Assembly: GCA_947626445.1 (NCBI GenBank)
Contig: CANQSC010000023.1
Coordinates: forward strand, 1 to 15,532
Direction of reading: 5' to 3'
Source of the DNA: an uncultured Bacilli bacterium
GTDB taxonomy: Bacteria > Bacillota_I > Bacilli_A > RF39 > UBA660
DNA: 15,532 nt
Shown here: in pieces, positions 5,776-14,082 of the stretch
Position numbering within the stretch: the first letter of the stretch is position 1
Layout: each line of letters opens with the position of its first letter
The notes under the pieces: generated by a model
The model's input: only the letters and a program-made list of their open reading frames with translations
Databases searched by the model: none
Told to the model about the DNA's origin: nothing
Translations under genes and position numbers: made by a program

Positions 5776-7749
5776 TTAAATTGTATGAAAATTCCATTCA
5801 ATTTTTATTTGTCTACTAGAAGAATCTTCATCAACTTTTCCAATAGTGATTTTTTTAATAAAAGCATCTAAAATTACTCGATTTAAACATTTAATATCTT
5901 TATATTTTTCAAATATTTTTTCCTTTTCAGATTGTTTATTTTTTTCAATTTCCAATTGCTTTATTTTTTCTTCAATATCTGCAATCCTATATTTTAATCT
6001 TTCTAATTCCTTTGAATTGCTTTCTTTTAATATATTAAATTCATCTTCATTTATAACTTCATTAACTTTATCATCATATAATTTAACCAACACATTTTTT
6101 TTCTTATCAATATTCCTTGCAATGTTTTCTTTTTCCTTTTGTAAATTGTTTATTTCATTTTCTATATTTTGATAAACATTTTGGGCATAGTATTCTTTAC
6201 TGATACTAGTCGCACTGTAGTATTTATTTATTTGTTCGGTTATATTAGATGTAATATATTCTGTAAACACTTCTAAATCAATGGAAGTATTATTGCCACA
6301 GGCATGTCTACCAGATTTACAATGCAAATATTCTTTTTTTCCATTTTTCAAATTAGCCCTATTTTTTATAAAAGATTTACCACAACACTCACAATACACT
6401 TTTTTAGAAAACAATGATATTTCACCATTTTTTTGTGGTCTTCGTTTCGATTTAGCATCAAATAATTTACTAACTATTTTAAATGTTTCTAAATCAAGAT
6501 TAGCCTCATGACAATGTGGAACCTTAATCCATTCACACTCTGGTTTAGGAACAGGAGTTGAATCTTTAAAACTTCTTCTTTCTGTTTTACCTTGAACTAA
6601 AGTGCCTATCTGCGTTTCATCAGTCATAATTGTTCTAATCATTTTTGCAGTCCATCGTTGTTTATATGGCAAAATTAAGATGTCACCTTTTGAAATATGA
6701 GTAGATGTTAAGCCATTCTTTTCTTTAATTTCTTCCACTGAAAGATAAAATTTATTTGCAATTGATTTTAATGTATCATTTTCTTCAACTTGATAATTTA
6801 AACAAGCAACTCTATTTTTCCCACGATTTACTGGTAAACCTTTTTCAGTTTTATAATCTGCTGGTGTTAAAAATCTTTTCTTCATTAATACTTCTATTAC
6901 TTGTCGCATTGATTTTCCTTGTTTTAGCATTCCAGCCATTAATCTTATTGCTTCTCTTGCATACAAATCTGGTATTAAATGGTGTTTATCATTTGGGTCA
7001 ATAAAATAACCATACGGTGCAACACTACCAGTAAATTGCCCATTTCTTTTCATATTATTTAATGTTGCTCTAGTGTTTTTTGAGGCATCTTCTACATACC
7101 ACTCATTTACTAAACCGTTAATTTGCCTTGATTTTTTACTTTCTTGATCATTTGAATCAGTTTTATCTACCAAGCCTAAAAATCTAACATTCCACTCTGG
7201 AAATGATTTATGTAAATACTTTTCTACCATTTCCATACTTCTAGTAAATCTTGATTGACTTTTACATAGGACAATTTCAGTATTTCCAACTTCAGCAAAT
7301 CTTATGGCTTTTAACCATTCTGGTCTATTGTCATCACACCCACTTATATCTTCTTCACAAAAAATTCCAACAACTTTCCAATTTTTGCTTTTACACTCAT
7401 CTAATAGTAGTTGTAATTGATTTTTTATACTTCCAGATACATCACCATCTTCTAAATCGCCATCTTCTTGAGATAATCTAATATATAAAATAACTCTAAA
7501 CTGTTCACCGACTTGAATTGCTCTATGAACAATTTTTCCAGTTTTATTAAAACACGTTAAATCATTTGACTTCGTTATATCTAAAAGTTGACGGATATTA
7601 GGTGATACATAACGCAATTCTTCTTCATCTAACAATTCTTTCAATCTTTTTAATTGCACTTTATCAACGTTTAAATCTCCTATATTATTATATTTTAATT
7701 CCTTAGTATTATTATCTAATTCACCTTCCTTTATAACACTTAATATCAT
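5776..7749 (-). CDS. Large serine recombinase with an internal LysM domain
   Basis: This is a 657-residue site-specific recombinase that would integrate and excise the element through a Ser-DNA link. The resolvase domain spans about 85-225 with YIRLS (catalytic Ser93) and SRFTR (166-170). A recombinase domain follows (about 235-315 and 363-390, ending RWTAKMIRTIM...GTLVQGK). A zinc ribbon has Cys453, Cys456, Cys477 and Cys484, and a coiled coil spans about 525-612. Two things are odd. A LysM-like domain (about 319-362, YQVEENDTLKSIANKF through ISKGDILILP) splits the recombinase domain just before RWTAKM. About 80 residues also precede the catalytic domain, whereas most relatives begin close to it. 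No internal Met offers a later start before the catalytic Ser. AAGGAG lies 11 bases before the ATG. The gene is last in the operon. Confidence 0.9.
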   Translation of the reverse strand: MILSVIKEGELDNNTKELKYNNIGDLNVDKVQLKRLKELLDEEELRYVSPNIRQLLDITKSNDLTCFNKTGKIVHRAIQVGEQFRVILYIRLSQEDGDLEDGDVSGSIKNQLQLLLDECKSKNWKVVGIFCEEDISGCDDNRPEWLKAIRFAEVGNTEIVLCKSQSRFTRSMEMVEKYLHKSFPEWNVRFLGLVDKTDSNDQESKKSRQINGLVNEWYVEDASKNTRATLNNMKRNGQFTGSVAPYGYFIDPNDKHHLIPDLYAREAIRLMAGMLKQGKSMRQVIEVLMKKRFLTPADYKTEKGLPVNRGKNRVACLNYQVEENDTLKSIANKFYLSVEEIKEKNGLTSTHISKGDILILPYKQRWTAKMIRTIMTDETQIGTLVQGKTERRSFKDSTPVPKPECEWIKVPHCHEANLDLETFKIVSKLFDAKSKRRPQKNGEISLFSKKVYCECCGKSFIKNRANLKNGKKEYLHCKSGRHACGNNTSIDLEVFTEYITSNITEQINKYYSATSISKEYYAQNVYQNIENEINNLQKEKENIARNIDKKKNVLVKLYDDKVNEVINEDEFNILKESNSKELERLKYRIADIEEKIKQLEIEKNKQSEKEKIFEKYKDIKCLNRVILDAFIKKITIGKVDEDSSSRQIKIEWNFHTI

Positions 7750-7815
7750 TTATCCCATTTCTCCTTTACATAGCAATGGAATTTCCATTTTAAAATAAAC
7801 ATTAAATGCCTTCAT
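7750..7815 (-). CDS. Possible 21-residue leader peptide before the recombinase
   Basis: A small ORF starting MKAFNVYFKMEIPLL ends with a TAA directly next to the ATG of the recombinase, and the recombinase ribosome site lies inside it. This layout would couple the two translations. The ORF lacks a clear ribosome site of its own and starts 13 bases after the stop of the 63-residue protein, so re-initiation would be needed. It may simply be chance. Confidence 0.25.
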   Translation of the reverse strand: MKAFNVYFKMEIPLLCKGEMG

Positions 7816-7828
7816 AATACTAAGGCTA

Positions 7829-8020
7829 TTATACCGTGGCAATTTCATTTTCACAATGCCTTTTATCTATTGAAGTTTGAAGTGAATTTAATTCTAATTC
7901 TATAATAATATGTGCAATTTTTTTATTTACAATTTCTTTTATTTCTTCTTCAGTTAATGTTGAATCAATAATATCTACTGATTTCCAATTATACTTTTTT
8001 TCTATATCACTCTTTGTCAT
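7829..8020 (-). CDS. Small protein of unknown function (63 aa)
   Basis: This is a hydrophilic, probably cytoplasmic protein starting MTKSDIEKKYNWKSVDI, with a charged helical middle (EEEIKEIVNKKIAHIIIELEL). A very good ribosome site, AAGGGGGG, lies five bases before the ATG, so the gene is real. It sits between the sortase (24-base gap) and the recombinase, where elements often keep small accessory or recombination-directionality factors. I see no motif that assigns such a role, and there is no basic helix-turn-helix character. Confidence 0.7.
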   Translation of the reverse strand: MTKSDIEKKYNWKSVDIIDSTLTEEEIKEIVNKKIAHIIIELELNSLQTSIDKRHCENEIATV

Positions 8021-8044
8021 GTTAACCCCCCTTTATTTCTTTTG

Positions 8045-8647
8045 TTAATACTTAGTATAACTTTTTAAAATTCCTATTAATACTAATTGGAAATTATCTT
8101 TATACTCAGTACAAGTAATTAATGTTATATATTTTTCGCTTTTAGGTCGATATATATTTGCTTTTCCAGTTTTAGGTATTTCTGTTTTTTCTTTAATAAT
8201 GTAATTATATTTGGTTCCATTATAATAAACGAATACATCATCATCTATATTCATTTTATCCAAATTAGTAAAATAAGCATTATAGTTTCTGCCACTATGT
8301 GCATATAAAATAAAATTACCATTTTCATTAGGATAATTACTACTATTATCAACACTAATTGCATAGGTAATAGACTTAAAACCACTTGTATTATCTACTA
8401 CTCCTCTTTTTAAATTTATTTTTGGTATTTCTAACACAGCAGTATAGTTAATACTTGTAGATTTTTTCGGGTTTTCCTTAACTGGTCCTTCTGGTAATTC
8501 ATGTTCTTCTTTAGTAACTATAGATGTTTCATTAATGTAGTCATTTATATCTTCTTGTGATTTTTTATCTAAAACAATATCATGTATATAATAAAACGCA
8601 AAAATAGTTATTCCTAACAGCAAAATTGTAATACCTAATTTTCTCAT
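8045..8647 (-). CDS. Sortase-family transpeptidase
   Basis: I read a 200-residue protein from the ATG that overlaps the TGA of the coupling protein (ATGA), with an AAAGGA ribosome site about 10 bases upstream; a 209-residue reading from 8674 is less likely. Sortases cleave a sorting signal with a Cys and attach the protein to the cell wall or to another surface protein. An N-terminal membrane segment spans about 4-24, followed by a linker. The sortase beta-barrel spans about 68-200, with the catalytic His in YAHSG (His117) and Cys in LITCT (Cys179). At the usual catalytic Arg place the sequence is NFQLVLIG, with Gln187 and no Arg. The substrate is not in this window and is probably another protein of the element. 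Confidence 0.85.
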   Translation of the reverse strand: MRKLGITILLLGITIFAFYYIHDIVLDKKSQEDINDYINETSIVTKEEHELPEGPVKENPKKSTSINYTAVLEIPKINLKRGVVDNTSGFKSITYAISVDNSSNYPNENGNFILYAHSGRNYNAYFTNLDKMNIDDDVFVYYNGTKYNYIIKEKTEIPKTGKANIYRPKSEKYITLITCTEYKDNFQLVLIGILKSYTKY

Positions 8648-10947
8648 ATCTTTTTTTCCTTTGCATTTTCCCAAATAGTAATTTTAGTTGTACCATTTTT
8701 TAAATTTCTTGATATTCCAAAACTATAATCAGTTTTTATATATTCTTCTAATTCCTTTATTTGTTTGATATTAATAACTCTGTTAATCAACATACTATAA
8801 GAATTAATACCTTTATTTATAGAAATATTGTCGTTTATAAATAATTTATTCTTCAAATCATTTAAAACATCATTGTCAATAACATCTTCATTATTTGGTA
8901 TTGGCATTATTCCTTTTGTTGCTTGATTAATTTGTTTTTGAATATTTTGTTGGAATTGATTTTGAATATTTTTTGCTGTTTGATTTAAAATTCTTTCATT
9001 TTTTAAATCTGATTTTTTCCTTAATTCTTCAACAGTATAATAATTACTCGTTATTCTCTTTAACACTTTAGTTTCTCTTTCTATACCATCTAATTTTTTG
9101 AATTGTGGAAATAAATCACTATAAATATAAGTATCTCTAAATATTGGGTTACTTATTGTTGGAAATATAATTGTCTTATATTTTAAACCCATTATCTCTG
9201 TAGCAGTTAATAAATCTTTTCCCATCAAGGAAGTAGTTTTATTAGCACCTATTTTCATAACATCTGTACTTTTACTCATAGAATTAGTTTCAATCGTTTC
9301 TTTACCTAGTTTCTTTACGATTCGTTCTGCACAATCTACACTGTTCGTTTTAAGGTAACATAATGCCACGTTATCAATGATGATATTTGCAACTTCTTTA
9401 CCATAAACTTGCTCTAATTGAGCAAAAGATTGAATAAAAAATTGAAATCTCATACGCCTACTTCTAGCAACTGATACTAAAGTTTCTATTGAGTTTAATG
9501 GCGGACAATTCGCAAACTCATCTAATATCCACTCTACCATTACTGGTAATTGTCCTTTATTCTCTGGAAAATTTGCAAACTTCGTTAAATCTTTTGTAAG
9601 CATTCCGATTATAATTGTAACTAATTGAAAGTAAGCACGATCTTCATCTGGAACAATAATATATAATGCTGTTGGTTTACTTCCTAAATCAGTAAATTTA
9701 AATTCATTAGAGCTTGTAACATTTTCAACATTTAAATCATCAAATATTGCCATTTTCTCGCCAAAAACTGCTGTTATAGATTTATAAGTATTCTCTGCGG
9801 CAGAAAGTATAGAAGTTAAATAATCTTTTGATAAACTACCATATTTACGATTATTAACATTCTTCTGCAAAAATGTTTGGTTTTCTTTTATCAATGATGA
9901 GTTTTGAAATTTCTTAACACTTGAAATATTTATTTTGTTTTCTGTAATAATTCCATTTTGATAATCCTCTAAAAAAATACCACATATGCCAATAAATAAT
10001 TGTTTAGCACTGTTAATCCAAAACTTATCATTTGCCTCTTTATCTACAAATATTAAATCAGCTAATGATATGACTAATCTGTTTGATTCAGCTTGATGCT
10101 TTGAACTTAAATTTTGATATTCTCTTATCATATATATTAATTCTTCATTTGATTTAAGTGATAAAAAGTTTTTTAAAGAAATATCCTCTTGCATTTTTTC
10201 CTTAAATATATCTTTTTCATACATTTTTCTATCATTAGTTAATTCTTCAATTCCTTTTTTATTAGTAGATATAATATCAATTAAATAATCTTCTAACACA
10301 TACTTTTCTTTGATTTTATCTAAATACTTTTTATCATCAATATTATCTAATTTGATTCTATTACTTTTTACAAAATGAGCAAAAAGAAAAAGCATTGCTT
10401 CATGATATTTACAATACTCTTTCCACTCATCAATTATTGGTTGCATTATATTTATTTTATTTGATTTATTCGGATTTCTAAAATCTATTGTAATTACATC
10501 ATATCCATTGTCTTTAAAAACTTTACTTGTGGCATTAAATATTTCAGCTTTTGGGTCAGTAACTACTACACTATGTTTCTCTTTTGCTGTTGCAAACATG
10601 AAACATTCTGGAATTACAACTGTAACACTTTTACCAGAACCAGTAGAACCTATAAAAAGATAATGTGGACTTTTATTATCAAAATAAACATTCTCAAATT
10701 TTCCATTCTTTTTCTCATACCATACAGGAAAACCTACACTATTGATACTATTTATATTTTCCTTAACAAAAGTTTTTTCTATTTCTTTCATATCAGCAAA
10801 TTTACTTGAACCATGTTCATTTTTATTTTCTAATTTTTTCTTATTTAATCTAGGTGATAAAATTAAAATAAATATGATAGCAGCTATAACTAGTAGCAAT
10901 ATAATTATTTCAATTGAATTTATTGCCTCAAACCTAACACTATCCAT
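8644..10947 (-). CDS. VirD4/TraG-family type IV coupling protein
   Basis: This 767-residue ATPase of conjugation would link the relaxase-DNA complex to the secretion channel at the membrane. A hydrophobic segment lies at about 11-31. The Walker A motif GSTGSGKS is at 100-107, followed by VVVTDPKAEIF (127-137), which is typical of the family. Walker B WILDEFAN is at 473-480 and SVARSRRMRFQFFIQSFAQL at 492-511. An insertion of roughly 80-100 residues (about 175-285) and a tail after about 620 make it longer than many relatives. The ATG shares its A with the TAA of the upstream gene, and the TGA overlaps the sortase start. The family call is firm; conjugation by this element is inferred, since relaxase and channel genes are not seen. 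Confidence 0.92.
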   Translation of the reverse strand: MDSVRFEAINSIEIIILLLVIAAIIFILILSPRLNKKKLENKNEHGSSKFADMKEIEKTFVKENINSINSVGFPVWYEKKNGKFENVYFDNKSPHYLFIGSTGSGKSVTVVIPECFMFATAKEKHSVVVTDPKAEIFNATSKVFKDNGYDVITIDFRNPNKSNKINIMQPIIDEWKEYCKYHEAMLFLFAHFVKSNRIKLDNIDDKKYLDKIKEKYVLEDYLIDIISTNKKGIEELTNDRKMYEKDIFKEKMQEDISLKNFLSLKSNEELIYMIREYQNLSSKHQAESNRLVISLADLIFVDKEANDKFWINSAKQLFIGICGIFLEDYQNGIITENKINISSVKKFQNSSLIKENQTFLQKNVNNRKYGSLSKDYLTSILSAAENTYKSITAVFGEKMAIFDDLNVENVTSSNEFKFTDLGSKPTALYIIVPDEDRAYFQLVTIIIGMLTKDLTKFANFPENKGQLPVMVEWILDEFANCPPLNSIETLVSVARSRRMRFQFFIQSFAQLEQVYGKEVANIIIDNVALCYLKTNSVDCAERIVKKLGKETIETNSMSKSTDVMKIGANKTTSLMGKDLLTATEIMGLKYKTIIFPTISNPIFRDTYIYSDLFPQFKKLDGIERETKVLKRITSNYYTVEELRKKSDLKNERILNQTAKNIQNQFQQNIQKQINQATKGIMPIPNNEDVIDNDVLNDLKNKLFINDNISINKGINSYSMLINRVINIKQIKELEEYIKTDYSFGISRNLKNGTTKITIWENAKEKKI

Positions 10948-11567
10948 TATATTTCCAACCCCACATTTTTAGTAATTTCAATATTTTCATTCATCTTTTT
11001 ATTTAAAGTGTATTCTTTGATGGATACTTCGAACTTATCTTTATTTTGTGAACTAATATTACAGTAGTCATTAAACACTTTTTTAAAATTTTTACAATAT
11101 TGTTCTGGATTATCATAATAACGTATATACTCAAGACTTTTTTGATTTACTTTTGTGATAATTCCTATATTTGAATCCAAATAATATTTTCCTTTTTTTT
11201 CTTCTTCTAAAAATCCTTTAAATATATCATAGTAAGGTTTTAACAATTCTATATTACCATCATTTTTGTATGGTAAATCCCATATATCTGATGAGCTTAT
11301 ATTATTGTCTTTACAATATTCATAAAACTTATTTTCTGCATATTTCCAATTTTCATTAACACTATTACTTAACTGATAACTTCCACCAATAATACCATGA
11401 AATAGATATAATTCTTTATTTTTTACTTTTTCTTCATTAAAAGATTTATCTGGCATAAACTCCCATCTTGAATAATATCTAGGACATAAATTATTACATG
11501 CACTTGTAATAAAAATCTTATTATCCTTTTTTCTACGACTAATACTCTTTACTATTTCATAACTCAT
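10947..11567 (-). CDS. Accessory protein of unknown function (206 aa)
   Basis: I do not recognise this family. It is a soluble, Lys- and Asn-rich protein without a signal or membrane segment. It has a Cys pair near the N-terminus (ACNNLC) followed by PRYYSRWEF, and many aromatic residues. It starts in an ATGA overlap with the DUF2958 gene and its stop overlaps the coupling-protein start by one base. It is therefore translated in step with transfer functions. Its ribosome site is weak, consistent with translational coupling. Confidence 0.75.
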   Translation of the reverse strand: MSYEIVKSISRRKKDNKIFITSACNNLCPRYYSRWEFMPDKSFNEEKVKNKELYLFHGIIGGSYQLSNSVNENWKYAENKFYEYCKDNNISSSDIWDLPYKNDGNIELLKPYYDIFKGFLEEEKKGKYYLDSNIGIITKVNQKSLEYIRYYDNPEQYCKNFKKVFNDYCNISSQNKDKFEVSIKEYTLNKKMNENIEITKNVGLEI

Positions 11568-11947
11568 AATTCATTTTCCACTTCTTGATTTTTATAAAAA
11601 TAACTAGGTACTCCAATATAATTCTTTTGCATTGCTTCAAATAAAGTGCATTCTTTAGGTAGATATAAATCTCTTTCAATCTTTAAACCGAAAGGTAATT
11701 CTAACTTTTCTAATTCAGATAACATTACATATCCAAATTCAGCAGACAAATCATCTCCTAAATGACAATAACCAAACATTTCATAGTCACCATTTTCTAG
11801 TTTATTCCCTTCTGTAATAAACCAAGTTCCAACTCCAACTGGATTAAAAAATTTTGCAATAACTTTAGCATCTCCTAATAGACCATCTTGACTGCCTATT
11901 GGATATTTTTCAAATTCTTTTTCTAATTCCTTAGTTATAAGTTTCAT
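11564..11947 (-). CDS. DUF2958-family protein
   Basis: This 127-residue protein matches the DUF2958 pattern: an opening LITKELEKEF, then AKFFNPVGVGTWFITEG, FGYC, FGYVMLSELEKL and PFGLKIERDLYLP. Members are common on plasmids, integrative elements and phages, and no biochemical role is established. The central WFITEG...FGYCH...GYV suggests a compact beta fold. It overlaps the genes on both sides by four bases. AAGGGGG lies 10 bases before the ATG. The family assignment is from memory of the motif pattern. Confidence 0.75.
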   Translation of the reverse strand: MKLITKELEKEFEKYPIGSQDGLLGDAKVIAKFFNPVGVGTWFITEGNKLENGDYEMFGYCHLGDDLSAEFGYVMLSELEKLELPFGLKIERDLYLPKECTLFEAMQKNYIGVPSYFYKNQEVENEL

Positions 11948-12531
11948 AATGCAAATTCCCCCTTTTCTTTATTTTCAATATCTAAAATTTCATCTTCTTT
12001 TACTAGATCAGTCATTTCAAATTGTTCTTGCAAATAATCAAACAACTGATTTTGGGTAATAAATTCATCTTCAAAATAGCCAGTAATTAAAATAAAAGAT
12101 AATTCATCATCGATCTTCCCCTCTGATACTTCACCAAAAATACCATCACTTCCCGTTTTAATTGAACAAGAAGGTTGCCATACACTACGTGAATTAAGAA
12201 TTTGTTTGGCTTTATCATTAACTCCCATAGCAATACAAGCTGTGTCCATTCCAATTTGATAATCTTTAATATTTACATTATCTAAATAACTTAAAAAAGC
12301 ATTTTCTGAAATAGTACAATCTTTTTCATTTTGTTTTAAAAGCAAAGCAAATTCTGTCCCTTTTACATAATAATCACCCACTTTATCTTCGGCTGAATTT
12401 ATAACCATATCAACTAGCCAATTTTGATTATTAATTTTATCATTTTCATATCTACACAAAACTCCTTTTTCATAACTAGGATCAGATATTACAATATGAT
12501 TAAGATTATTTATTTTTCCTTTAAATCTCAT
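11944..12531 (-). CDS. Accessory protein of unknown function with an SDPSY motif (195 aa)
   Basis: The N-terminus reads HIVISDPSYEKG, recalling small cytoplasmic proteins with an ISDPCY-type motif, but I cannot name a family. Later landmarks are VGDYYVKGTEFALLL (52-66) and IGMDTACIAMG. The C-terminus is acidic. No signal or membrane segment is seen. GGAGG lies nine bases before the ATG. The gene overlaps the upstream zinc-ribbon gene by 11 bases and the DUF2958 gene by 4. Confidence 0.75.
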   Translation of the reverse strand: MRFKGKINNLNHIVISDPSYEKGVLCRYENDKINNQNWLVDMVINSAEDKVGDYYVKGTEFALLLKQNEKDCTISENAFLSYLDNVNIKDYQIGMDTACIAMGVNDKAKQILNSRSVWQPSCSIKTGSDGIFGEVSEGKIDDELSFILITGYFEDEFITQNQLFDYLQEQFEMTDLVKEDEILDIENKEKGEFAL

Positions 12532-13465
12532 TATCCAAATCCTCCTTTTCTAAAGTTTTCCCTAATAACCATTCTTGTACTTCTTTTTCCGTTTGAAATT
12601 CTTCAATCCAACAATTACCAGTAGAATTATCTATTCCTATATATGAATCATCACCTCTGCAATATAATTTATCTACTTTTAAATCTTGTTCTTTATAATT
12701 AGTCCAATTATCAATATATTTACTAAGAAGTTCATTATCTACACAACTTATTCTTTCATTTTCAAAATAAAAATCTTCTGATTCATTGTCGCGACAATAT
12801 ATTGCCTCACCTTTATTATCTAAAATTTCAATAGACGCATAGTTGTAATCTTCAAATAGTTTTCTTGCTGTTCTTAATGCTTCATCATAGTTATCAAAAT
12901 CATTGTTATATATATATCCCTCACCGACATTTCTATGCCAATCAGTTTCCCATATTTCAATCGAATATCTTTTACCATAATCTAAATAGTTATAACAATA
13001 GAATTTAATACTATCAATTAATTCACCTATGGTATTACATTTGCATTTTGCACCTGCACCTGTTTCTGTACCAATAAATATTGTTTTATCTTTATTATCA
13101 TAATCTAGTTCCAAACAAAAAGAAGAATTTATTTTTTTATTTTCTTCTTTGCCTTTTTTATACCAAACATTATTTGTATCTACTTCAAAATCATAATAGT
13201 TCTCATCACATTCTACACACTGGTATGAATAATCTATATTATCGCTAACTAGCAAATTGTTATTACAATTCTTACAGCATTCATTTGTTATTAATTCATT
13301 ATGATTGAATATTTTTGAATATGTAGAATTATATATATTCTTTAACGCATTCATTGATTTTTCTAATTTATTACTTTCCTCTTTACTTATATTTGCATTT
13401 TTTAACAATTTATTCATATCTTCATACGAATTTTTTGTTATTTTTAATATTTCTAATTCATTCAT
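12521..13465 (-). CDS. Zinc-ribbon accessory protein of unknown function (314 aa)
   Basis: It has three parts. An N-terminal helical stretch (about 1-55) is followed by a small zinc ribbon with Cys64, Cys67, Cys83 and Cys86. A middle domain (about 165-225) contains YSIEIWETDWHRNVGEGYI and an EALRTARKLFEDYNYASIEIL helix-strand pair. The C-terminal part (about 265-302) contains YIGIDNSTGNCWIEEF and EVQEWL. The zinc ribbon may bind nucleic acid or protein. I recognise no named family. AGAGG lies five bases before the ATG, and the gene follows the 13474 gene after eight bases. Confidence 0.75.
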   Translation of the reverse strand: MNELEILKITKNSYEDMNKLLKNANISKEESNKLEKSMNALKNIYNSTYSKIFNHNELITNECCKNCNNNLLVSDNIDYSYQCVECDENYYDFEVDTNNVWYKKGKEENKKINSSFCLELDYDNKDKTIFIGTETGAGAKCKCNTIGELIDSIKFYCYNYLDYGKRYSIEIWETDWHRNVGEGYIYNNDFDNYDEALRTARKLFEDYNYASIEILDNKGEAIYCRDNESEDFYFENERISCVDNELLSKYIDNWTNYKEQDLKVDKLYCRGDDSYIGIDNSTGNCWIEEFQTEKEVQEWLLGKTLEKEDLDNEI

Positions 13466-13473
13466 GTAAACCT

Positions 13474-14082
13474 CTAAATTTCCATATTACTATCATCTAT
13501 TTTTTCTTTTGATAAATTAAGCATTGAATTTATATTATCAATTACTGATTCTAAACTATCCCATGCTGTAATATCAAACTTTTCATTATTTATTAATAAC
13601 TCATACTTTCCATCTGACTTTTCATTAGTAAATATACTATCAACGTTTATGTTAAACTTTTCACATAATTTTTTATAATAATCAGTAAAACTAATATTTG
13701 TGTAACTGTCCGAATCAGTAGCAAAATATTCAAAAGGAATTTTGCTACTAAAATCAACATTATACTCAGCTGATACTTCTAATATAGGTTTTACTTTTTC
13801 TTCATAATATTTAACGGTATCATCAATTGATAATTTTTTTTCTAGTTCAATAGTTACAAATTTGTCATCATTAGATTTAATAGATATTTCTCTACAATAA
13901 GAACTCGCATTATCTTTACCTAAGTTACTAAAATTTAAATCAACTAAAATAGAAGCATAACGTTCATGTTCTGCTCCTTCACTCATATAATAACAACTAC
14001 TATAAAATTTCTTAGCATCTTCTTTTGTTTTAAAAACATTTAATGCATTATAACAAACAGCATATATATCACTATAATTCAT
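13474..14082 (-). CDS. Accessory protein of unknown function (202 aa)
   Basis: I start it at the Met of MNYSDIYAV. From there the GGGGG ribosome site is about nine bases away, while the Met three codons earlier (14091) touches the G run. Near the N-terminus it carries FKTKEDAKKFYSSCYYMSEG followed by AEHERYASILVDL. This pattern of a helix, a YMSEGAE core and a strand seems to recur in integrative-element proteins of Firmicutes, but its function is unknown to me. The rest is acidic, with no membrane segment. It overlaps the broken upstream gene by 11 bases and was probably coupled to it. Confidence 0.75.
   Translation of the reverse strand: MNYSDIYAVCYNALNVFKTKEDAKKFYSSCYYMSEGAEHERYASILVDLNFSNLGKDNASSYCREISIKSNDDKFVTIELEKKLSIDDTVKYYEEKVKPILEVSAEYNVDFSSKIPFEYFATDSDSYTNISFTDYYKKLCEKFNINVDSIFTNEKSDGKYELLINNEKFDITAWDSLESVIDNINSMLNLSKEKIDDSNMEI

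Noticed and set aside
8648..8674. Upstream ATG giving a 209-residue sortase
   Set aside because: It lies inside the coupling-protein gene without a ribosome site. The ATGA overlap start at 8647 has one and places the membrane segment correctly.
8644..11947. Mycoplasma-type code with TGA as Trp
   Set aside because: TGA ends the coupling protein and the DUF2958 gene in ATGA overlaps, and Trp is written TGG throughout.
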